Shown here: piece after piece, positions 1 to 9,018 of the stretch
Layout: the number at the start of each line of letters is the position of its first letter
How positions within the stretch are numbered: position 1 is the stretch's first letter
Assembly (NCBI RefSeq): GCF_014069575.1
Contig: NZ_CP059675.1
Span: forward strand, 620,001-684,000
DNA length: 64,000 bases
Source of the DNA: Schaalia sp. JY-X169
Lineage (GTDB): Bacteria; Actinomycetota; Actinomycetes; Actinomycetales; Actinomycetaceae
Direction: 5' to 3'
Position numbers and translations under genes: made by a program
The notes under the pieces: model-generated
What the model was told of the DNA's origin: nothing
Seen by the model: the letters and a program-made list of their open reading frames with translations, nothing else
The model's database searches: none

Positions 1-620
1 AGGCAACCGATCAGATAGTGGCACCCGGGGCGCAGCTGGTCTCCAAGTTTGTTGAGAAGCCCCCACGCAGTGTCGCAGAGCAGTACGTTGCATCCGGCTA
101 CCTGTGGAATGCGGGCATGTTCGTTATGGGTGCCGATACCGTCCTCGACCACCTTGGGAGGCTCCACCCGCGGATGGCCACAACTCTTGGGACACTGGCG
201 TCGCTGTGGGGTGGTGTCGACGCTGAGGTCGCGTCGCAGATCGACATGGCGTGGAATGACCTGCCCAGAATCGCCATCGACCACGCCCTGGCAGAACCTG
301 TGGCCGAGGACGGGGGAGTGGCCGTTGTGGCCGCGCCACCTGCGGTTGCATGGAGCGACGTCGGCGACTTCGCAGCACTTGCGGATATGCGTCGTGACGG
401 CGCGTTACGAAGGGGAACGGGTGCGATTCCAGTTCTCATCGATTCGGACGGGGCATTCGTTAGTGGACATTCGGACAGGGTAATCGCGGTGGTGGGCATC
501 GAGGGTGCAGTCGTCGTGGACTGCGAGGATGCGTTACTGGTTACCACCAGAGAACAGGCACAGAGGGTGAAGGAAGTTGTCGATACTTTGCATTCGCGGG
601 GGAACGAAAGATTCACATAG
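1..620 (+). CDS. manC: Mannose-1-phosphate guanylyltransferase, C-terminal part (5' truncated by window)
   Basis: The frame is open from base 1, so the start lies upstream of the window. The visible product contains FVEKP followed by GYLWNAGMF, the substrate-binding signature of NDP-sugar pyrophosphorylases of the GDP-mannose type. A later segment, VAWSDVGDFAAL, matches the conserved W(S/N)DVG motif of this family. The enzyme makes GDP-mannose from GTP and mannose-1-phosphate in the cytoplasm for glycan and lipid precursors. The nucleotide-binding N-terminus (GxGGxG...RxxPxxK) is outside the window and cannot be checked. The family assignment is strong; the exact sugar specificity is inferred. 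Confidence 0.85.
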   Translation, partial: ATDQIVAPGAQLVSKFVEKPPRSVAEQYVASGYLWNAGMFVMGADTVLDHLGRLHPRMATTLGTLASLWGGVDAEVASQIDMAWNDLPRIAIDHALAEPVAEDGGVAVVAAPPAVAWSDVGDFAALADMRRDGALRRGTGAIPVLIDSDGAFVSGHSDRVIAVVGIEGAVVVDCEDALLVTTREQAQRVKEVVDTLHSRGNERFT

Positions 621-639
621 GAGACCTTTGTCTCAAATA

Positions 640-662
640 GTGATCCAGATTGCAAGGATCAC
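640..662 (+). terminator. Short inverted repeat after manC (possible terminator or operator)
   Basis: A perfect 7-bp inverted repeat (GTGATCC / GGATCAC, 9-nt loop) lies 19 bp after the manC stop and before the BMP lipoprotein gene. It is followed by AAAATTGTT rather than a clean T tract. It could be a weak terminator of manC or a binding site for a regulator of the nucleoside uptake genes. Confidence 0.3.
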
Positions 663-811
663 AAAATTGTTGCGGTTCACGTCGATGACTGTCATTCGTT
701 AGGTGAGCAACGACTCCGTGGTTAGGCTACGATCATGACCCCAAGCGATCGCGGTGTTTTACGCACCCCTGATCACGACGGGCATAGAAGAATCTCTACC
801 AGGAGGAATAC

Positions 812-1906
812 GTGAAGAAGACAATGCGATTCGGCGCTCTGGCCGCCGTTGCAGCACTGGGTCTTGCAGCCTGTGGCTCGGCCCCCGAAAGTGCACCAGC
901 CGACCAGTCCGGCGAATCCGGAGGCACGGCTGCTGAAACCACCACCGACGTCAAGGCCTGCATGGTCTCTGACTCCGGTGGTTTTGATGACAAGTCCTTC
1001 AACCAGTCGGGCCACGACGGCCTGATGCGCGCGAAGGAAGAACTCGGTGTCCAGGTTGACCAGGCTGAGTCCTCGTCCGACGCCGACTTCATCCCCAACA
1101 TTGAGAACATGGTTCAGGGCGGATGCGACATCATCATTGGTGTTGGCTTCCTGATGGCCGATGCAATGGATGAGGCTGCTGCTGCTTACCCAGAGACCAA
1201 GTTCGCTCTGGTTGACTCCGGCTTCAACGCTGAGCACGACAACGCCAAGCCGCTGTTGTTCAACACGGCTGAAGCTTCGTACCTGGCTGGCTACGCCTCA
1301 GCTGCAATGTCCACCACGGGCAAGGTTGGCACATTCCTTGGTATGAACCTTCCCTCGACCGCTATCTTCGCTGATGGTTACGTCGATGGTGTTGAAAAGT
1401 ACAACGAAGTTCACTCTGAGGCCGTTGAGGTCATCGGTTGGGACAAGGCCGCACAGGACGGCATGGCCACTGGCAACTTCGAAGATGTTTCTAAGGGCAA
1501 GCAGTTCTCTGAGCAGCTTATCCAGCAGGGCGCAGACGTAATCATGCCTGTTGCAGGTCCCGTTGGTGCAGGCTCACTGGCAGCTGCCAAGGAAAACGCA
1601 GGCACCATGGTTGTGTGGGTAGACGCCGATGGCGCTCTCACCAACCCGGATGATGCTTCCGTGATCCTCACCTCAGTGATGAAGCAGATCTCCGCTGCTG
1701 TCTTCGATGCCATTCAGTCAGTTGTTGATGATTCCTTTACCTCAGCTGCATACGTTGGAACCCTTGAAAACGGTGGCGTGGGTATTGCCCCATGGCACGA
1801 TTTCGAGGACAAGGTTTCACCAGAGCTGAACGAGGAGCTTGAGGGACTCAAGGCCGACATCATCTCCGGCACCATTGTTGTTGAGTCTGTCAACACACCT
1901 TCATAA
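812..1906 (+). CDS. BMP-family nucleoside-binding lipoprotein
   Basis: Solute-binding lipoprotein of the basic membrane protein (BMP/PnrA/Med) family, 364 aa. A GTG start is preceded by AGGAGG five bases upstream (801-806). The N-terminus MKKTMRFGALAAVAALGLAAC is a type II signal peptide with lipobox LAAC, so the mature protein is lipid-anchored on the outer face of the membrane. The family motif region GGFDDKSFNQSGHDG follows at residues 55-70. Members bind purine or other nucleosides and hand them to an ABC importer. The ATPase and two permeases encoded next, and the cdd/deoA/deoC salvage genes beyond, support a nucleoside substrate. A strong terminator follows, so it can be expressed in excess over the permease genes. 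Confidence 0.9.
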   Translation: MKKTMRFGALAAVAALGLAACGSAPESAPADQSGESGGTAAETTTDVKACMVSDSGGFDDKSFNQSGHDGLMRAKEELGVQVDQAESSSDADFIPNIENMVQGGCDIIIGVGFLMADAMDEAAAAYPETKFALVDSGFNAEHDNAKPLLFNTAEASYLAGYASAAMSTTGKVGTFLGMNLPSTAIFADGYVDGVEKYNEVHSEAVEVIGWDKAAQDGMATGNFEDVSKGKQFSEQLIQQGADVIMPVAGPVGAGSLAAAKENAGTMVVWVDADGALTNPDDASVILTSVMKQISAAVFDAIQSVVDDSFTSAAYVGTLENGGVGIAPWHDFEDKVSPELNEELEGLKADIISGTIVVESVNTPS

Positions 1907-1943
1907 GTCAGGATGCACGACAGTGCCCTAACTGATTAGGTTG

Positions 1944-1976
1944 GCGGGGGTCTGGGAAACCGGACCCCCGCTTTCT
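1944..1976 (+). terminator. Rho-independent terminator after BMP lipoprotein gene
   Basis: A perfect 9-bp GC-rich inverted repeat (GCGGGGGTC / GACCCCCGC) with a 10-nt loop is followed by TTTCTG. It is placed 37 bp after the lipoprotein stop. It may be partly read through to the ABC genes. Confidence 0.75.
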
Positions 1977-2062
1977 GTCCCCACGGTTGCCTCAAGCGCA
2001 AAGATGCAGAGAAGACACTCAAAGTCAATCTATGCTTGAGGGAGTCTTTTGAAAAACTAGTT

Positions 2063-2119
2063 GGTAGGGGCGGTGCAAATGGAATTGTGCCGTGAGACTG
2101 TGTAGTCTCTTTCCCTACC
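2063..2119 (+). promoter_or_regulatory. Structured leader upstream of the ABC transporter operon (possible riboswitch or attenuator)
   Basis: The 185-bp gap between the lipoprotein terminator and the ABC ATPase contains nested complementarity. GGTAGGG (2063-2069) pairs with CCCTACC (2113-2119). Inside are an imperfect hairpin (CGGTGCAA with TTGTGCCG) and a perfect AGACT-GTGT-AGTCT hairpin (2095-2108). Together they can fold as a closing stem with two arms, a three-way junction shape. No conserved riboswitch core was recognised, so the regulatory role is inferred only from layout. Confidence 0.35.
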
Positions 2120-2161
2120 CCCAGAAACTCTGGTTACCCCTACAACGATGAAGGGATCGAT

Positions 2162-3724
2162 GTGGAACTTGAGCTAAAAGGGATCACGAAGGTCTTCGGA
2201 CCATTGGTAGCGAACGACTCAATCAGTCTCACGGTCAAACCTGGAGAGATTCATGCTCTGCTAGGTGAGAACGGTGCTGGTAAGTCAACGTTGATGAACG
2301 TGCTTTACGGCCTCTACCAACCTGATGAAGGTCAGATCCTTATAGACGGCGAACCCGTCCACTTTTCCGGGCCCGGTGATGCCGTGGCAGCTGGGATTGG
2401 CATGGTTCACCAACACTTCATGCTTGTGCCCGTGTTCACGGTTGCAGAGTCCGTTTCGCTTGGCTACGAGCCTACAAAGGGCGTCGGCGGAATCCTCAAC
2501 CTCAAGGAAGCGCGTGCGCGAGTCACTGAGCTGTCTGATCGGTTCGGATTCGGACTCAAGCCTGACTCTATAATCGAGAATCTCCCTGTTGGTGTCCAGC
2601 AGAGGGTTGAGATTATCAAGGCCCTCTCCAGGGACGCCAAAGTGCTGATCCTCGACGAGCCGACCGCGGTGCTGACACCTCAGGAAACTGACGAGCTCAT
2701 ATCAATCATGAAGCAGCTAAAGGAGTCCGGTACTTCAATCGTCTTCATCACCCACAAGTTGCGGGAGATTCGCGCCGTTGCGGACACTATTACCGTTATC
2801 CGTCGCGGCAAAGTGGTGGGGCAGGCGAAGCCAACGGATTCTGAGAAGGATCTGGCTTCGATGATGGTGGGACGCCCAGTCAGCCTGGAAGTTGAGAAGA
2901 CGCCACCCAAACTTGGTGAAGTCGGCCTCGCATTCAATGAGGTATCACTGGTGGACGAGGACGGATTTACCGCCCTCGATCATGTTTCCTTTGAGGTTCG
3001 CAACGGGGAGGTCCTCTGTATTGCCGGCGTGCAAGGCAACGGACAGACTGAGATTTGCGAGGCGATTGTTGGTACTCAGAGCATCGATGGTGGAACCATC
3101 AACCTTGCCGGAACTGACGTAAACAACGTCTCCATTAAGAAGCGTTTCAGTGACGGCCTCGGCTACGTCCCAGAGGACCGATCGACAGACGGAATGATTG
3201 CCACCTTCTCCATCGCGGAGAACTTGATTCTTAACCGTTACGACCAAAAGCCCTACGCAACCGGTGTCAATATGCACCCGGGAATCATCAAGGAAAGCGC
3301 TGAGAAGGTGACGCGGGAGTTCGACGTGCGCCTAACCAACGTTGAAGACCCCATCTCAACCCTGTCTGGCGGAAACGCGCAGAAGGCAATTCTGGCTCGC
3401 GAGCTCTCCAGGCCGATCAAGGTTCTGGTGGCATCTCAGCCCACCAGAGGTGTTGACGTTGGCGCTATCGAATTCGTTCACAAGCGCATCATTGAGGAGC
3501 GCGACGGGGGGACCGCGGTCCTCGTTGTGTCAACGGAGCTGGATGAGGTTTACAGCCTGGCTGATCGAATCGCAGTTATGTACCGCGGTGGGGTAGTCGG
3601 GATCGTTTCGCCGGACACACCCAGGGACGTCCTAGGTTTGATGATGGCTGGCATTCCTTATGAGGATGCCATCGCACAGGCGGGCGCTCCGGCCAGCCAG
3701 GAAGGGAAGAATAACGGTGAGTAG
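2162..3724 (+). CDS. Nucleoside ABC transporter ATP-binding protein (two ATPase domains)
   Basis: A 520-aa protein with two fused ABC ATPase domains, as in sugar/nucleoside (RbsA/NupA-type) importers. The first domain has Walker A GENGAGKST near residue 36, the signature-like region VGVQQRVEI, and Walker B VLILDEPTAVLTP. The second domain has a degenerate Walker A (GVQGNGQTE) and signature LSGGNAQK, also typical for this class. The start is GTG at 2162, with AAGGGA seven bases upstream; the overlapping ATG at 2160 is in a frame that stops after five codons. It energises the two permeases encoded directly downstream. It overlaps the next gene by 8 bp. Confidence 0.92.
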   Translation: MELELKGITKVFGPLVANDSISLTVKPGEIHALLGENGAGKSTLMNVLYGLYQPDEGQILIDGEPVHFSGPGDAVAAGIGMVHQHFMLVPVFTVAESVSLGYEPTKGVGGILNLKEARARVTELSDRFGFGLKPDSIIENLPVGVQQRVEIIKALSRDAKVLILDEPTAVLTPQETDELISIMKQLKESGTSIVFITHKLREIRAVADTITVIRRGKVVGQAKPTDSEKDLASMMVGRPVSLEVEKTPPKLGEVGLAFNEVSLVDEDGFTALDHVSFEVRNGEVLCIAGVQGNGQTEICEAIVGTQSIDGGTINLAGTDVNNVSIKKRFSDGLGYVPEDRSTDGMIATFSIAENLILNRYDQKPYATGVNMHPGIIKESAEKVTREFDVRLTNVEDPISTLSGGNAQKAILARELSRPIKVLVASQPTRGVDVGAIEFVHKRIIEERDGGTAVLVVSTELDEVYSLADRIAVMYRGGVVGIVSPDTPRDVLGLMMAGIPYEDAIAQAGAPASQEGKNNGE

Positions 3725-5012
3725 TCCTGCAGTTCTTGACCCGCAGCCCCCGACTCTAGAGCCGGACACAGGTCCCAACGAGGCAAAGCAGTGGTGGAAG
3801 TCCTTCATCAAGGGTGTTCTCAGCCCATCGGCAGGAACAATCGCTCTGGCGATTCTCCTGGCATTGGTGATAGGCGCGCTGATCGTCGTCATGTTCGACC
3901 CGGGAGTCCAAGCTGCGGCTGGATACTTCTTTGCCGCTCCTGGAGACTTCTTCGCTGAAGCGTGGCGTGCATTCTCCGGGTTCTTCACGGCGCTGATTCG
4001 TGGTTCAATCTTTGACTGGCGCCAAAGCTCCTTCCAGGCTGCTTTCCGCCCCCTGACGGAGTCCATCGTTCGTGCCACCCCGCTGATTATTGCGGGCCTG
4101 GCAGTGGCGGTGGGGTTCACCGCAGGCCTGTTCAACATTGGTGTCCAAGGTCAGCTCATCATTGGTGCCCTGGTCGGTGGTTACATCGGTTTCGCATGGA
4201 ACCTACCCCTTGGTGTCCACATCATTGTTGCGATTATCGGCGCGATTATCGGCGGAGCAATATGGGGTTTCATCCCGGGCATATTGAAAGCTCGGCTGGG
4301 TGCTAACGAAGTCATTGTTACCATCATGCTCAACTCGGTAGCCGCGCTGTTCCTAGCAGCAATGCTGCAGACACAGCGCTTCTATGGTGACGGGTATCCG
4401 GGGAAGTCGACAAGAGTCCTCTCAACCGGTGTTTACCCATCGCTACTTGGCAGCGGATTCCGACTGAACTTCAGCATCATTGCCGCGATCCTTGCCTGCA
4501 TCTTTGTATGGTGGCTCTTGGACCGATCCACCTTTGGTTTCGAGATCCGCGCTGCTGGTGCCAACCCCGATGCCGCTAAGACTGCTGGCATCAATGTTCC
4601 ACTTGTGGTCATTATGACGATGACGCTTTCAGGCGCCCTCGCAGGTTTGGCAGCAACGGCGCCGGTGCTTGGCACAGAGAAGGCCATCACTGGTGGTGTG
4701 GCCGGCAGCATTGGCTTTGATGCCATCACGGTCGCACTCCTTGGCCGATCTCGGCCCATCGGGGTGTTCTTTGCCGGACTGCTGTTTGGCGCGCTAAACG
4801 CTGGTGGAGCACTGATGCAATCGTCGGCGGGCATACCCGTGGATATCGTTCTCATCACCCAGGCAATAATCGTCCTCACGATCGCAGCATCCGAAGCGAT
4901 ACGCGCGTCCCGTGAACGAAAGAAAGTCAAAGCACAAACCGTGGCGAAGGTTGAAGAAAAACACGAGCCAGACTCGGATAAGTCAGCACAGATGGAAGGA
5001 GTTGTGGCGTGA
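3717..5012 (+). CDS. Nucleoside ABC transporter permease (first)
   Basis: Membrane permease of the BPD_transp_2 family (RbsC/NupP-like), about 431 aa from the GTG at 3717. That start is chosen because it has GAAGGGA upstream and reads VSSPAVLD; an upstream in-frame ATG would overlap the ATPase gene by 65 bp. A charged cytoplasmic N-terminus precedes about nine to ten hydrophobic segments. The conserved stretch GLFNIGVQGQ (residues 120-130) and a segment with LGANEVIVTIMLNSVA, the ATPase contact loop, are present. The lysine/glutamate-rich C-terminus is cytoplasmic. It pairs with the second permease to form the channel. Confidence 0.9.
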   Translation: MSSPAVLDPQPPTLEPDTGPNEAKQWWKSFIKGVLSPSAGTIALAILLALVIGALIVVMFDPGVQAAAGYFFAAPGDFFAEAWRAFSGFFTALIRGSIFDWRQSSFQAAFRPLTESIVRATPLIIAGLAVAVGFTAGLFNIGVQGQLIIGALVGGYIGFAWNLPLGVHIIVAIIGAIIGGAIWGFIPGILKARLGANEVIVTIMLNSVAALFLAAMLQTQRFYGDGYPGKSTRVLSTGVYPSLLGSGFRLNFSIIAAILACIFVWWLLDRSTFGFEIRAAGANPDAAKTAGINVPLVVIMTMTLSGALAGLAATAPVLGTEKAITGGVAGSIGFDAITVALLGRSRPIGVFFAGLLFGALNAGGALMQSSAGIPVDIVLITQAIIVLTIAASEAIRASRERKKVKAQTVAKVEEKHEPDSDKSAQMEGVVA

Positions 5013-6298
5013 GCACAGTAGCTACCACCCCATCGAAATCTGAGGATCGCACCGGCGTCTCCGCAGACATAGTCCTTCCAATCTCTTGGCGAGATCCTGT
5101 TGTCAATGCGCTGATGGCGCTGACAACCGTCATCATGGCAATTGCTGCAAACGGAGAGTCAAACATTTCGTTTGGCGGAGCGACAAGCTGGTTCGCCATG
5201 GGGACCGTCACCGTCAATGCTCCGTTGACAATCTGGATCATGGCGATCATTGGCCTCGTGTTTGCGGCAATCACCTTCAAACTGGCCATTGATCGCAAGC
5301 CTGTCCCAGGCTGGTTCCTAGTTGTCGTCGGCACGGCCTTCGTGATCGGCTTCCTGGTTCTAGCAGTTGCTGGTCGTCCCTCGGCCGTGCTGCCTGTGGT
5401 GTCACTTCTTGCTGGTGGCTTGATGTTTGCGACACCGCTGGTGTTCGGTGCACTCTCTGGCGTCATCAATGAGCGCGCCGGCATTGTCAACATTGCGATT
5501 GAAGGCCAGCTTCTGTTTGGTGCATTCGCAGGTGCCGTCACTGCTTCCATCTTTGGCTCGTCGTGGGCCGGATTGATTGGTGCCCCAATTGCGGGTGCTC
5601 TTCTTGGTGCATTGCTGGCACTGTTTACCATCAAGTACAGAGCGGACAACATTGTTGTTGGCGTCGTCCTCAACATGCTGGCCCTCGGTGTCACCTCGTT
5701 CCTGTTCTCAACTCTCTTGTCCAACTCGAGTCACTTGAACAAGCCGCAGAGACTGCCAATTATTGCGATCCCAGTCCTGCAGGACCTTCCAATCATTGGC
5801 CCGGTTATGTTCCGCCAGACAATTTTGGTTTACCTGATGTATGCGGCTGTCATCATCCTGCAGTTCATGCTGTTCAACAGCCGTTGGGGCCTGCGCCTCC
5901 GTGCGGTTGGTGAGAAGCCACGCGCAGCAGACACAGTCGGCATTCGGGTGAACTCAATCCGTTGGCATAACGTCCTTCTCGGAGGCGCTGTCGCCGGCTT
6001 GGGTGGGGCATTCTTCACCGTCGGGCAAGGCTTGGCCTTCTCTAAAGACATGGCAGCGGGCAACGGCTTTATCGCCCTCGCCGCCATGATTCTGGGACGG
6101 TGGAACCCCATTGGGGCACTCACAGCCGCGTTGTTGTTCGGGTTTGCAACCAACCTTGGTGCTGTCATGCAGGCAGTTGGGGCTCCGGTCCCGGCCGAGT
6201 ACCTGCTGATGATTCCTTACCTCGTGACCATCCTTGCGGTGGCAGGGTTCGTCGGGGCGGTGAGGCCACCCGCGGCAGAAGGGGTCCCGTACCCATAG
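5009..6298 (+). CDS. Nucleoside ABC transporter permease (second)
   Basis: A 429-aa polytopic permease of the same superfamily as the preceding gene, starting with GTG inside a GTGA overlap with its stop, so translation is probably coupled. The family stretch ERAGIVNIAIEGQLL and the ATPase-coupling loop YRADNIVVGVVLNMLA are visible. It completes a four-gene importer with the lipoprotein, ATPase and first permease. Its N-terminal 130 residues contain additional hydrophobic segments not found in the shortest members. A terminator lies 13 bp after the stop. Confidence 0.9.
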   Translation: MSTVATTPSKSEDRTGVSADIVLPISWRDPVVNALMALTTVIMAIAANGESNISFGGATSWFAMGTVTVNAPLTIWIMAIIGLVFAAITFKLAIDRKPVPGWFLVVVGTAFVIGFLVLAVAGRPSAVLPVVSLLAGGLMFATPLVFGALSGVINERAGIVNIAIEGQLLFGAFAGAVTASIFGSSWAGLIGAPIAGALLGALLALFTIKYRADNIVVGVVLNMLALGVTSFLFSTLLSNSSHLNKPQRLPIIAIPVLQDLPIIGPVMFRQTILVYLMYAAVIILQFMLFNSRWGLRLRAVGEKPRAADTVGIRVNSIRWHNVLLGGAVAGLGGAFFTVGQGLAFSKDMAAGNGFIALAAMILGRWNPIGALTAALLFGFATNLGAVMQAVGAPVPAEYLLMIPYLVTILAVAGFVGAVRPPAAEGVPYP

Positions 6299-6310
6299 AG
6301 TTTCAGATCT

Positions 6311-6341
6311 GAGGCCCGCGTCCAACCGGCGCGGGCCTCTT
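6311..6341 (+). terminator. Hairpin terminator after ABC operon
   Basis: A perfect 10-bp inverted repeat (GAGGCCCGCG / CGCGGGCCTC) with a 9-nt loop sits 13 bp after the permease stop and is followed by a short TTC run. The stem is strong, the T tract is weak. Confidence 0.65.
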
Positions 6342-6374
6342 CATCCAACCAACACTTAGTGACAAAGGAGTCCC

Positions 6375-6833
6375 ATGACTACAAGAAGGATTGACGAGGA
6401 CGTCTGGCGCCAACTACATGAGCACGCTGTAGCGGCCATGAAAACGGCCTACGTGCCATATTCAAAATTCCCAGTGGGGGCAGCAGCACTCGTAGATGAC
6501 GGACGTATCGTCACTGGCTGCAACGTTGAAAATGCCTCCTACGGGGTTGGGTTGTGCGCGGAGTGCGGGTTAGTCTCCGACCTCGCACGAACCGGCGGAG
6601 GCCGACTGATTGCATTTGCGTGCGTAGATGGGTTGGAAGAACCTGCATCCCCGTGCGGAAGATGTCGGCAGTTGCTGTTTGAATTTGGGGGTAAGACCCT
6701 AATGGTGGCGATGCCGGAGGGGATCATGAGTATGGCAGAGGTACTGCCGGGCGGTTTTGGTCCCGACGACCTCGACCGCGTCTGGGATGCAGAGCGTAAC
6801 GGAACCTTGGAAGTGGAAGAAGAAGCAGAATGA
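6375..6833 (+). CDS. cdd: Cytidine deaminase
   Basis: A 152-aa homotetrameric-type cytidine deaminase that converts cytidine and deoxycytidine to uridine and deoxyuridine. Visible motifs are the substrate-binding YSKFPVGAA and NVENASYG, then the zinc and catalytic residues in CAEC (Cys plus Glu) and the PCGRCRQ pair. The usual family length is 130-150 aa, so it is complete. An RBS (AAAGGAG) lies just upstream of ATG 6375. Its stop overlaps the start of deoA in an ATGA, and it follows the nucleoside importer, so imported pyrimidine nucleosides feed directly into this step. Confidence 0.93.
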   Translation: MTTRRIDEDVWRQLHEHAVAAMKTAYVPYSKFPVGAAALVDDGRIVTGCNVENASYGVGLCAECGLVSDLARTGGGRLIAFACVDGLEEPASPCGRCRQLLFEFGGKTLMVAMPEGIMSMAEVLPGGFGPDDLDRVWDAERNGTLEVEEEAE

Positions 6834-8134
6834 GTATGCCTGAAGCATTTGACGCGGTTGATGTTATTCGCGCGAAAAGAGACAACAACCGGCTTTCGGA
6901 CCCGATGATTGACTGGGTGATCGACGCCTACACCCGCGGGGTTGTCACCAGCGACCAGATGGCGGCCCTGGCCATGGCAATCTTCCTCAATGGGATGAGC
7001 CGGGAAGAGATTGTTACGTGGACAACCGCGATGATGAACTCCGGCATCCGCATGAACTTTGATTCTCTGGGGCGGCCAACCGCGGATAAGCATTCAACCG
7101 GGGGTGTGGGCGACAAAATCACGCTGCCGCTTGCACCACTAGTCGCTGTTTTTGGCGTGGCTGTCCCCCAACTATCGGGCCGCGGCCTGGGACACACCGG
7201 CGGCACACTCGACAAGATGGAGTCGATCAAGGGGTGGCAGGCAGAAGTCTCTGACAAGCAGATGATGGAAATGCTGGGCCAGAATGGTCCCGGTGCGGTG
7301 ATTTGCGCAGCCTCAGCCGATCTCGCGCCAGCAGACAAGAAACTCTACGCGTTGAGAGACGTCACGGCGACGGTAGATTGCATTCCTCTGATTGCGTCTT
7401 CGATCATGTCGAAGAAGATTGCGGAGGGGACGGATTCACTGGTTCTTGATGTCAAAGTTGGCTCCGGCGCCTTCATGAAGGATCAGGCACAGGCACGTGC
7501 GCTTGCTGAGACGATGGTTGCCCTCGGCACGGACGCGGGTGTGCGGACGTCGGCGTTGCTGACCAACATGTCAACACCGTTGGGGCTGATGATTGGTAAC
7601 GCCCTCGAAGTGCAGGAATCCATTGAAGTTCTGGCTGGCGGCGGTCCCAGTGATGTTGTTGACCTGACGGTATTGCTGGCTGAAGAGATGCTGCGGCTGG
7701 CAGGAAAGCCAGACGAGGACGTTCGGGCAGCTCTCAATGATGGGCGCGCCATGGATCACTGGCGGGCCATGGTTGAGGCCCAGCATGGCGACCTTGATGC
7801 CCCAATGCCTAAGGCAAAGCACAGCGAAGTGGTCTATGCGGAGTCAGACGGCTACGTAGAGACCATGGATGCCTGGGGAGTTGGCATTTGTGCGTGGCGC
7901 CTGGGTGCGGGGCGGACTAGGCAAGGGGAGAAGCTGGACCTTGGTGCTGGCGTTCAGATTCACGCCAAGCCGGGTGATTACATTAAGAAGGGCTCTCCGC
8001 TGCTCACGCTCTTTACCGACACACCTGAAAAGTTTGCACGTAGCATTGAGGCGCTCGATGGTGCGATTGAGATAGGTAGTGAGAAGCCTACGAGCGTCAC
8101 GCCGCTGGTTCTCGATCGAATTGATGCCAAATAG
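6830..8134 (+). CDS. deoA: Thymidine/pyrimidine-nucleoside phosphorylase
   Basis: A 434-aa enzyme that phosphorolyses thymidine, and in many homologues uridine, to the base and (deoxy)ribose-1-phosphate. The family signature is present: DKHSTGGVGDK for phosphate binding, then SGRGLGHTGGTLDKMESI around residues 110-128. The central SSIMSKKIAEG and DVKVGSGAFM segments are also conserved. The C-terminal 100 residues form the alpha/beta domain. Its start lies within the cdd stop (ATGA), indicating coupled translation. Whether uridine or thymidine is preferred cannot be read from the sequence. Confidence 0.93.
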   Translation: MSMPEAFDAVDVIRAKRDNNRLSDPMIDWVIDAYTRGVVTSDQMAALAMAIFLNGMSREEIVTWTTAMMNSGIRMNFDSLGRPTADKHSTGGVGDKITLPLAPLVAVFGVAVPQLSGRGLGHTGGTLDKMESIKGWQAEVSDKQMMEMLGQNGPGAVICAASADLAPADKKLYALRDVTATVDCIPLIASSIMSKKIAEGTDSLVLDVKVGSGAFMKDQAQARALAETMVALGTDAGVRTSALLTNMSTPLGLMIGNALEVQESIEVLAGGGPSDVVDLTVLLAEEMLRLAGKPDEDVRAALNDGRAMDHWRAMVEAQHGDLDAPMPKAKHSEVVYAESDGYVETMDAWGVGICAWRLGAGRTRQGEKLDLGAGVQIHAKPGDYIKKGSPLLTLFTDTPEKFARSIEALDGAIEIGSEKPTSVTPLVLDRIDAK

Positions 8135-8175
8135 TTCTATTCAAGTGAGTCGATGTTAAATGGCTCTGTTCAAAC

Positions 8176-8204
8176 GGGGAGGCGCCGGTTCCGGATGCCT
8201 CCCC
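8176..8204 (+). terminator. GC-rich hairpin between deoA and deoC
   Basis: A perfect 8-bp inverted repeat (GGGGAGGC / GCCTCCCC) with a 13-nt loop that can itself pair (CCGG...CCGG). It stands in the 95-bp deoA-deoC gap, 25 bp before the deoC start. No T tract follows, so it may attenuate rather than end transcription, or stabilise the mRNA. Confidence 0.4.
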
Positions 8205-8229
8205 ACCAGATGTAGTTAAGGAGATAATT

Positions 8230-8883
8230 ATGACCAGTCGTGAAGACGTTGCGGGGATGGTAGACCACACACTACTGAAGCCAGAGGCGACGGCGAAGGA
8301 TGTTCAAGCCCTCATCGATGAGGCGGTGGAACTTGGGGCCTACTCGGTGTGCGTGTCACCCTCGATGCTCCCCATTGAGGTTCCAGAGACACTGAAGGTG
8401 GCTGTGGTCGTCGGCTTCCCTTCGGGGGCTGTGAAGGCTGGTGTGAAGGCATTCGAGGCCGCCCAGGCTGCCGCAGATGGGGCAGATGAGATCGATATGG
8501 TCGTGAACCTGGCGTTCGTGAAGGAAGCTGACTACGAGGCCGTTGAAGAGGAGATCCAGGGTGTGCGCGATGCAGCTCCCGATGTGGTTCTCAAAGTCAT
8601 CATTGAGTCGGCAGCACTGACTGATGATGAGATCACGGCGACGTCGAAGGCCGCCGTGAACGCGGGTGCAGATTTTGTGAAGACGTCAACGGGCTTCCAC
8701 CCAGCGGGCGGTGCGTCCACCCACGCGATTGAGCTGATGCGTGCCACGGTTGGGCCAAACATCGGAGTTAAGGCTTCGGGTGGGGTGCGTGATGCTGCCG
8801 CTGCTGAAGCGATGATTGCGGCTGGGGCGAGTCGGCTGGGCCTGTCGGGCACGGCGGCGGTGCTGGACGGTTTGCAGGGCTAG
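8230..8883 (+). CDS. deoC: Deoxyribose-phosphate aldolase
   Basis: A 217-aa class I aldolase that cleaves 2-deoxyribose-5-phosphate to glyceraldehyde-3-phosphate and acetaldehyde, the last step of deoxynucleoside catabolism. The Schiff-base lysine lies in [13 protein letters not shown], and the second conserved lysine in [10 protein letters not shown]. The [10 protein letters not shown] phosphate-binding motif is also present. ATG 8230 has the RBS AAGGAGA. Its place after cdd and deoA makes a pyrimidine salvage and catabolic set. It converges on the phosphosugar mutase gene across the repeat-rich spacer. Confidence 0.93.
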   Translation: MTSREDVAGMVDHTLLKPEATAKDVQALIDEAVELGAYSVCVSPSMLPIEVPETLKVAVVVGFPSGAVKAGVKAFEAAQAAADGADEIDMVVNLAFVKEADYEAVEEEIQGVRDAAPDVVLKVIIESAALTDDEITATSKAAVNAGADFVKTSTGFHPAGGASTHAIELMRATVGPNIGVKASGGVRDAAAAEAMIAAGASRLGLSGTAAVLDGLQG

Positions 8884-8941
8884 CGCTCCCGTTAGGGCGG
8901 GCTCGGCCCGGGCGCCGAGCGGGGTCAGCTCACCTGGCCCG

Positions 8942-9008
8942 GCTCGCTTGGGTCGGCTCGCTTGGGTCGGCTCGCTTGGCCCCAGCTCGCTTGGCTCAGC
9001 TCGCTTGG
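8942..9008. repeat. Five 14-15 bp tandem repeats containing GCTCGCTTGG
   Basis: The decamer GCTCGCTTGG occurs at 8942, 8956, 8970, 8985 and 8999, with periods of 14, 14, 15 and 14 bp. The linkers alternate between GTCG and CCCCA or CTCA. The array starts about 60 bp after the deoC stop in a region with no credible gene. Confidence 0.85.
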
Positions 9009-9018
9009 CCCCAGCCTC

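Noticed and set aside
98-655. Minus-strand frame opposite manC
   Set aside because: Composition is typical of shadow frames (Ser, Thr, Ala rich), and the plus strand encodes a recognised enzyme.
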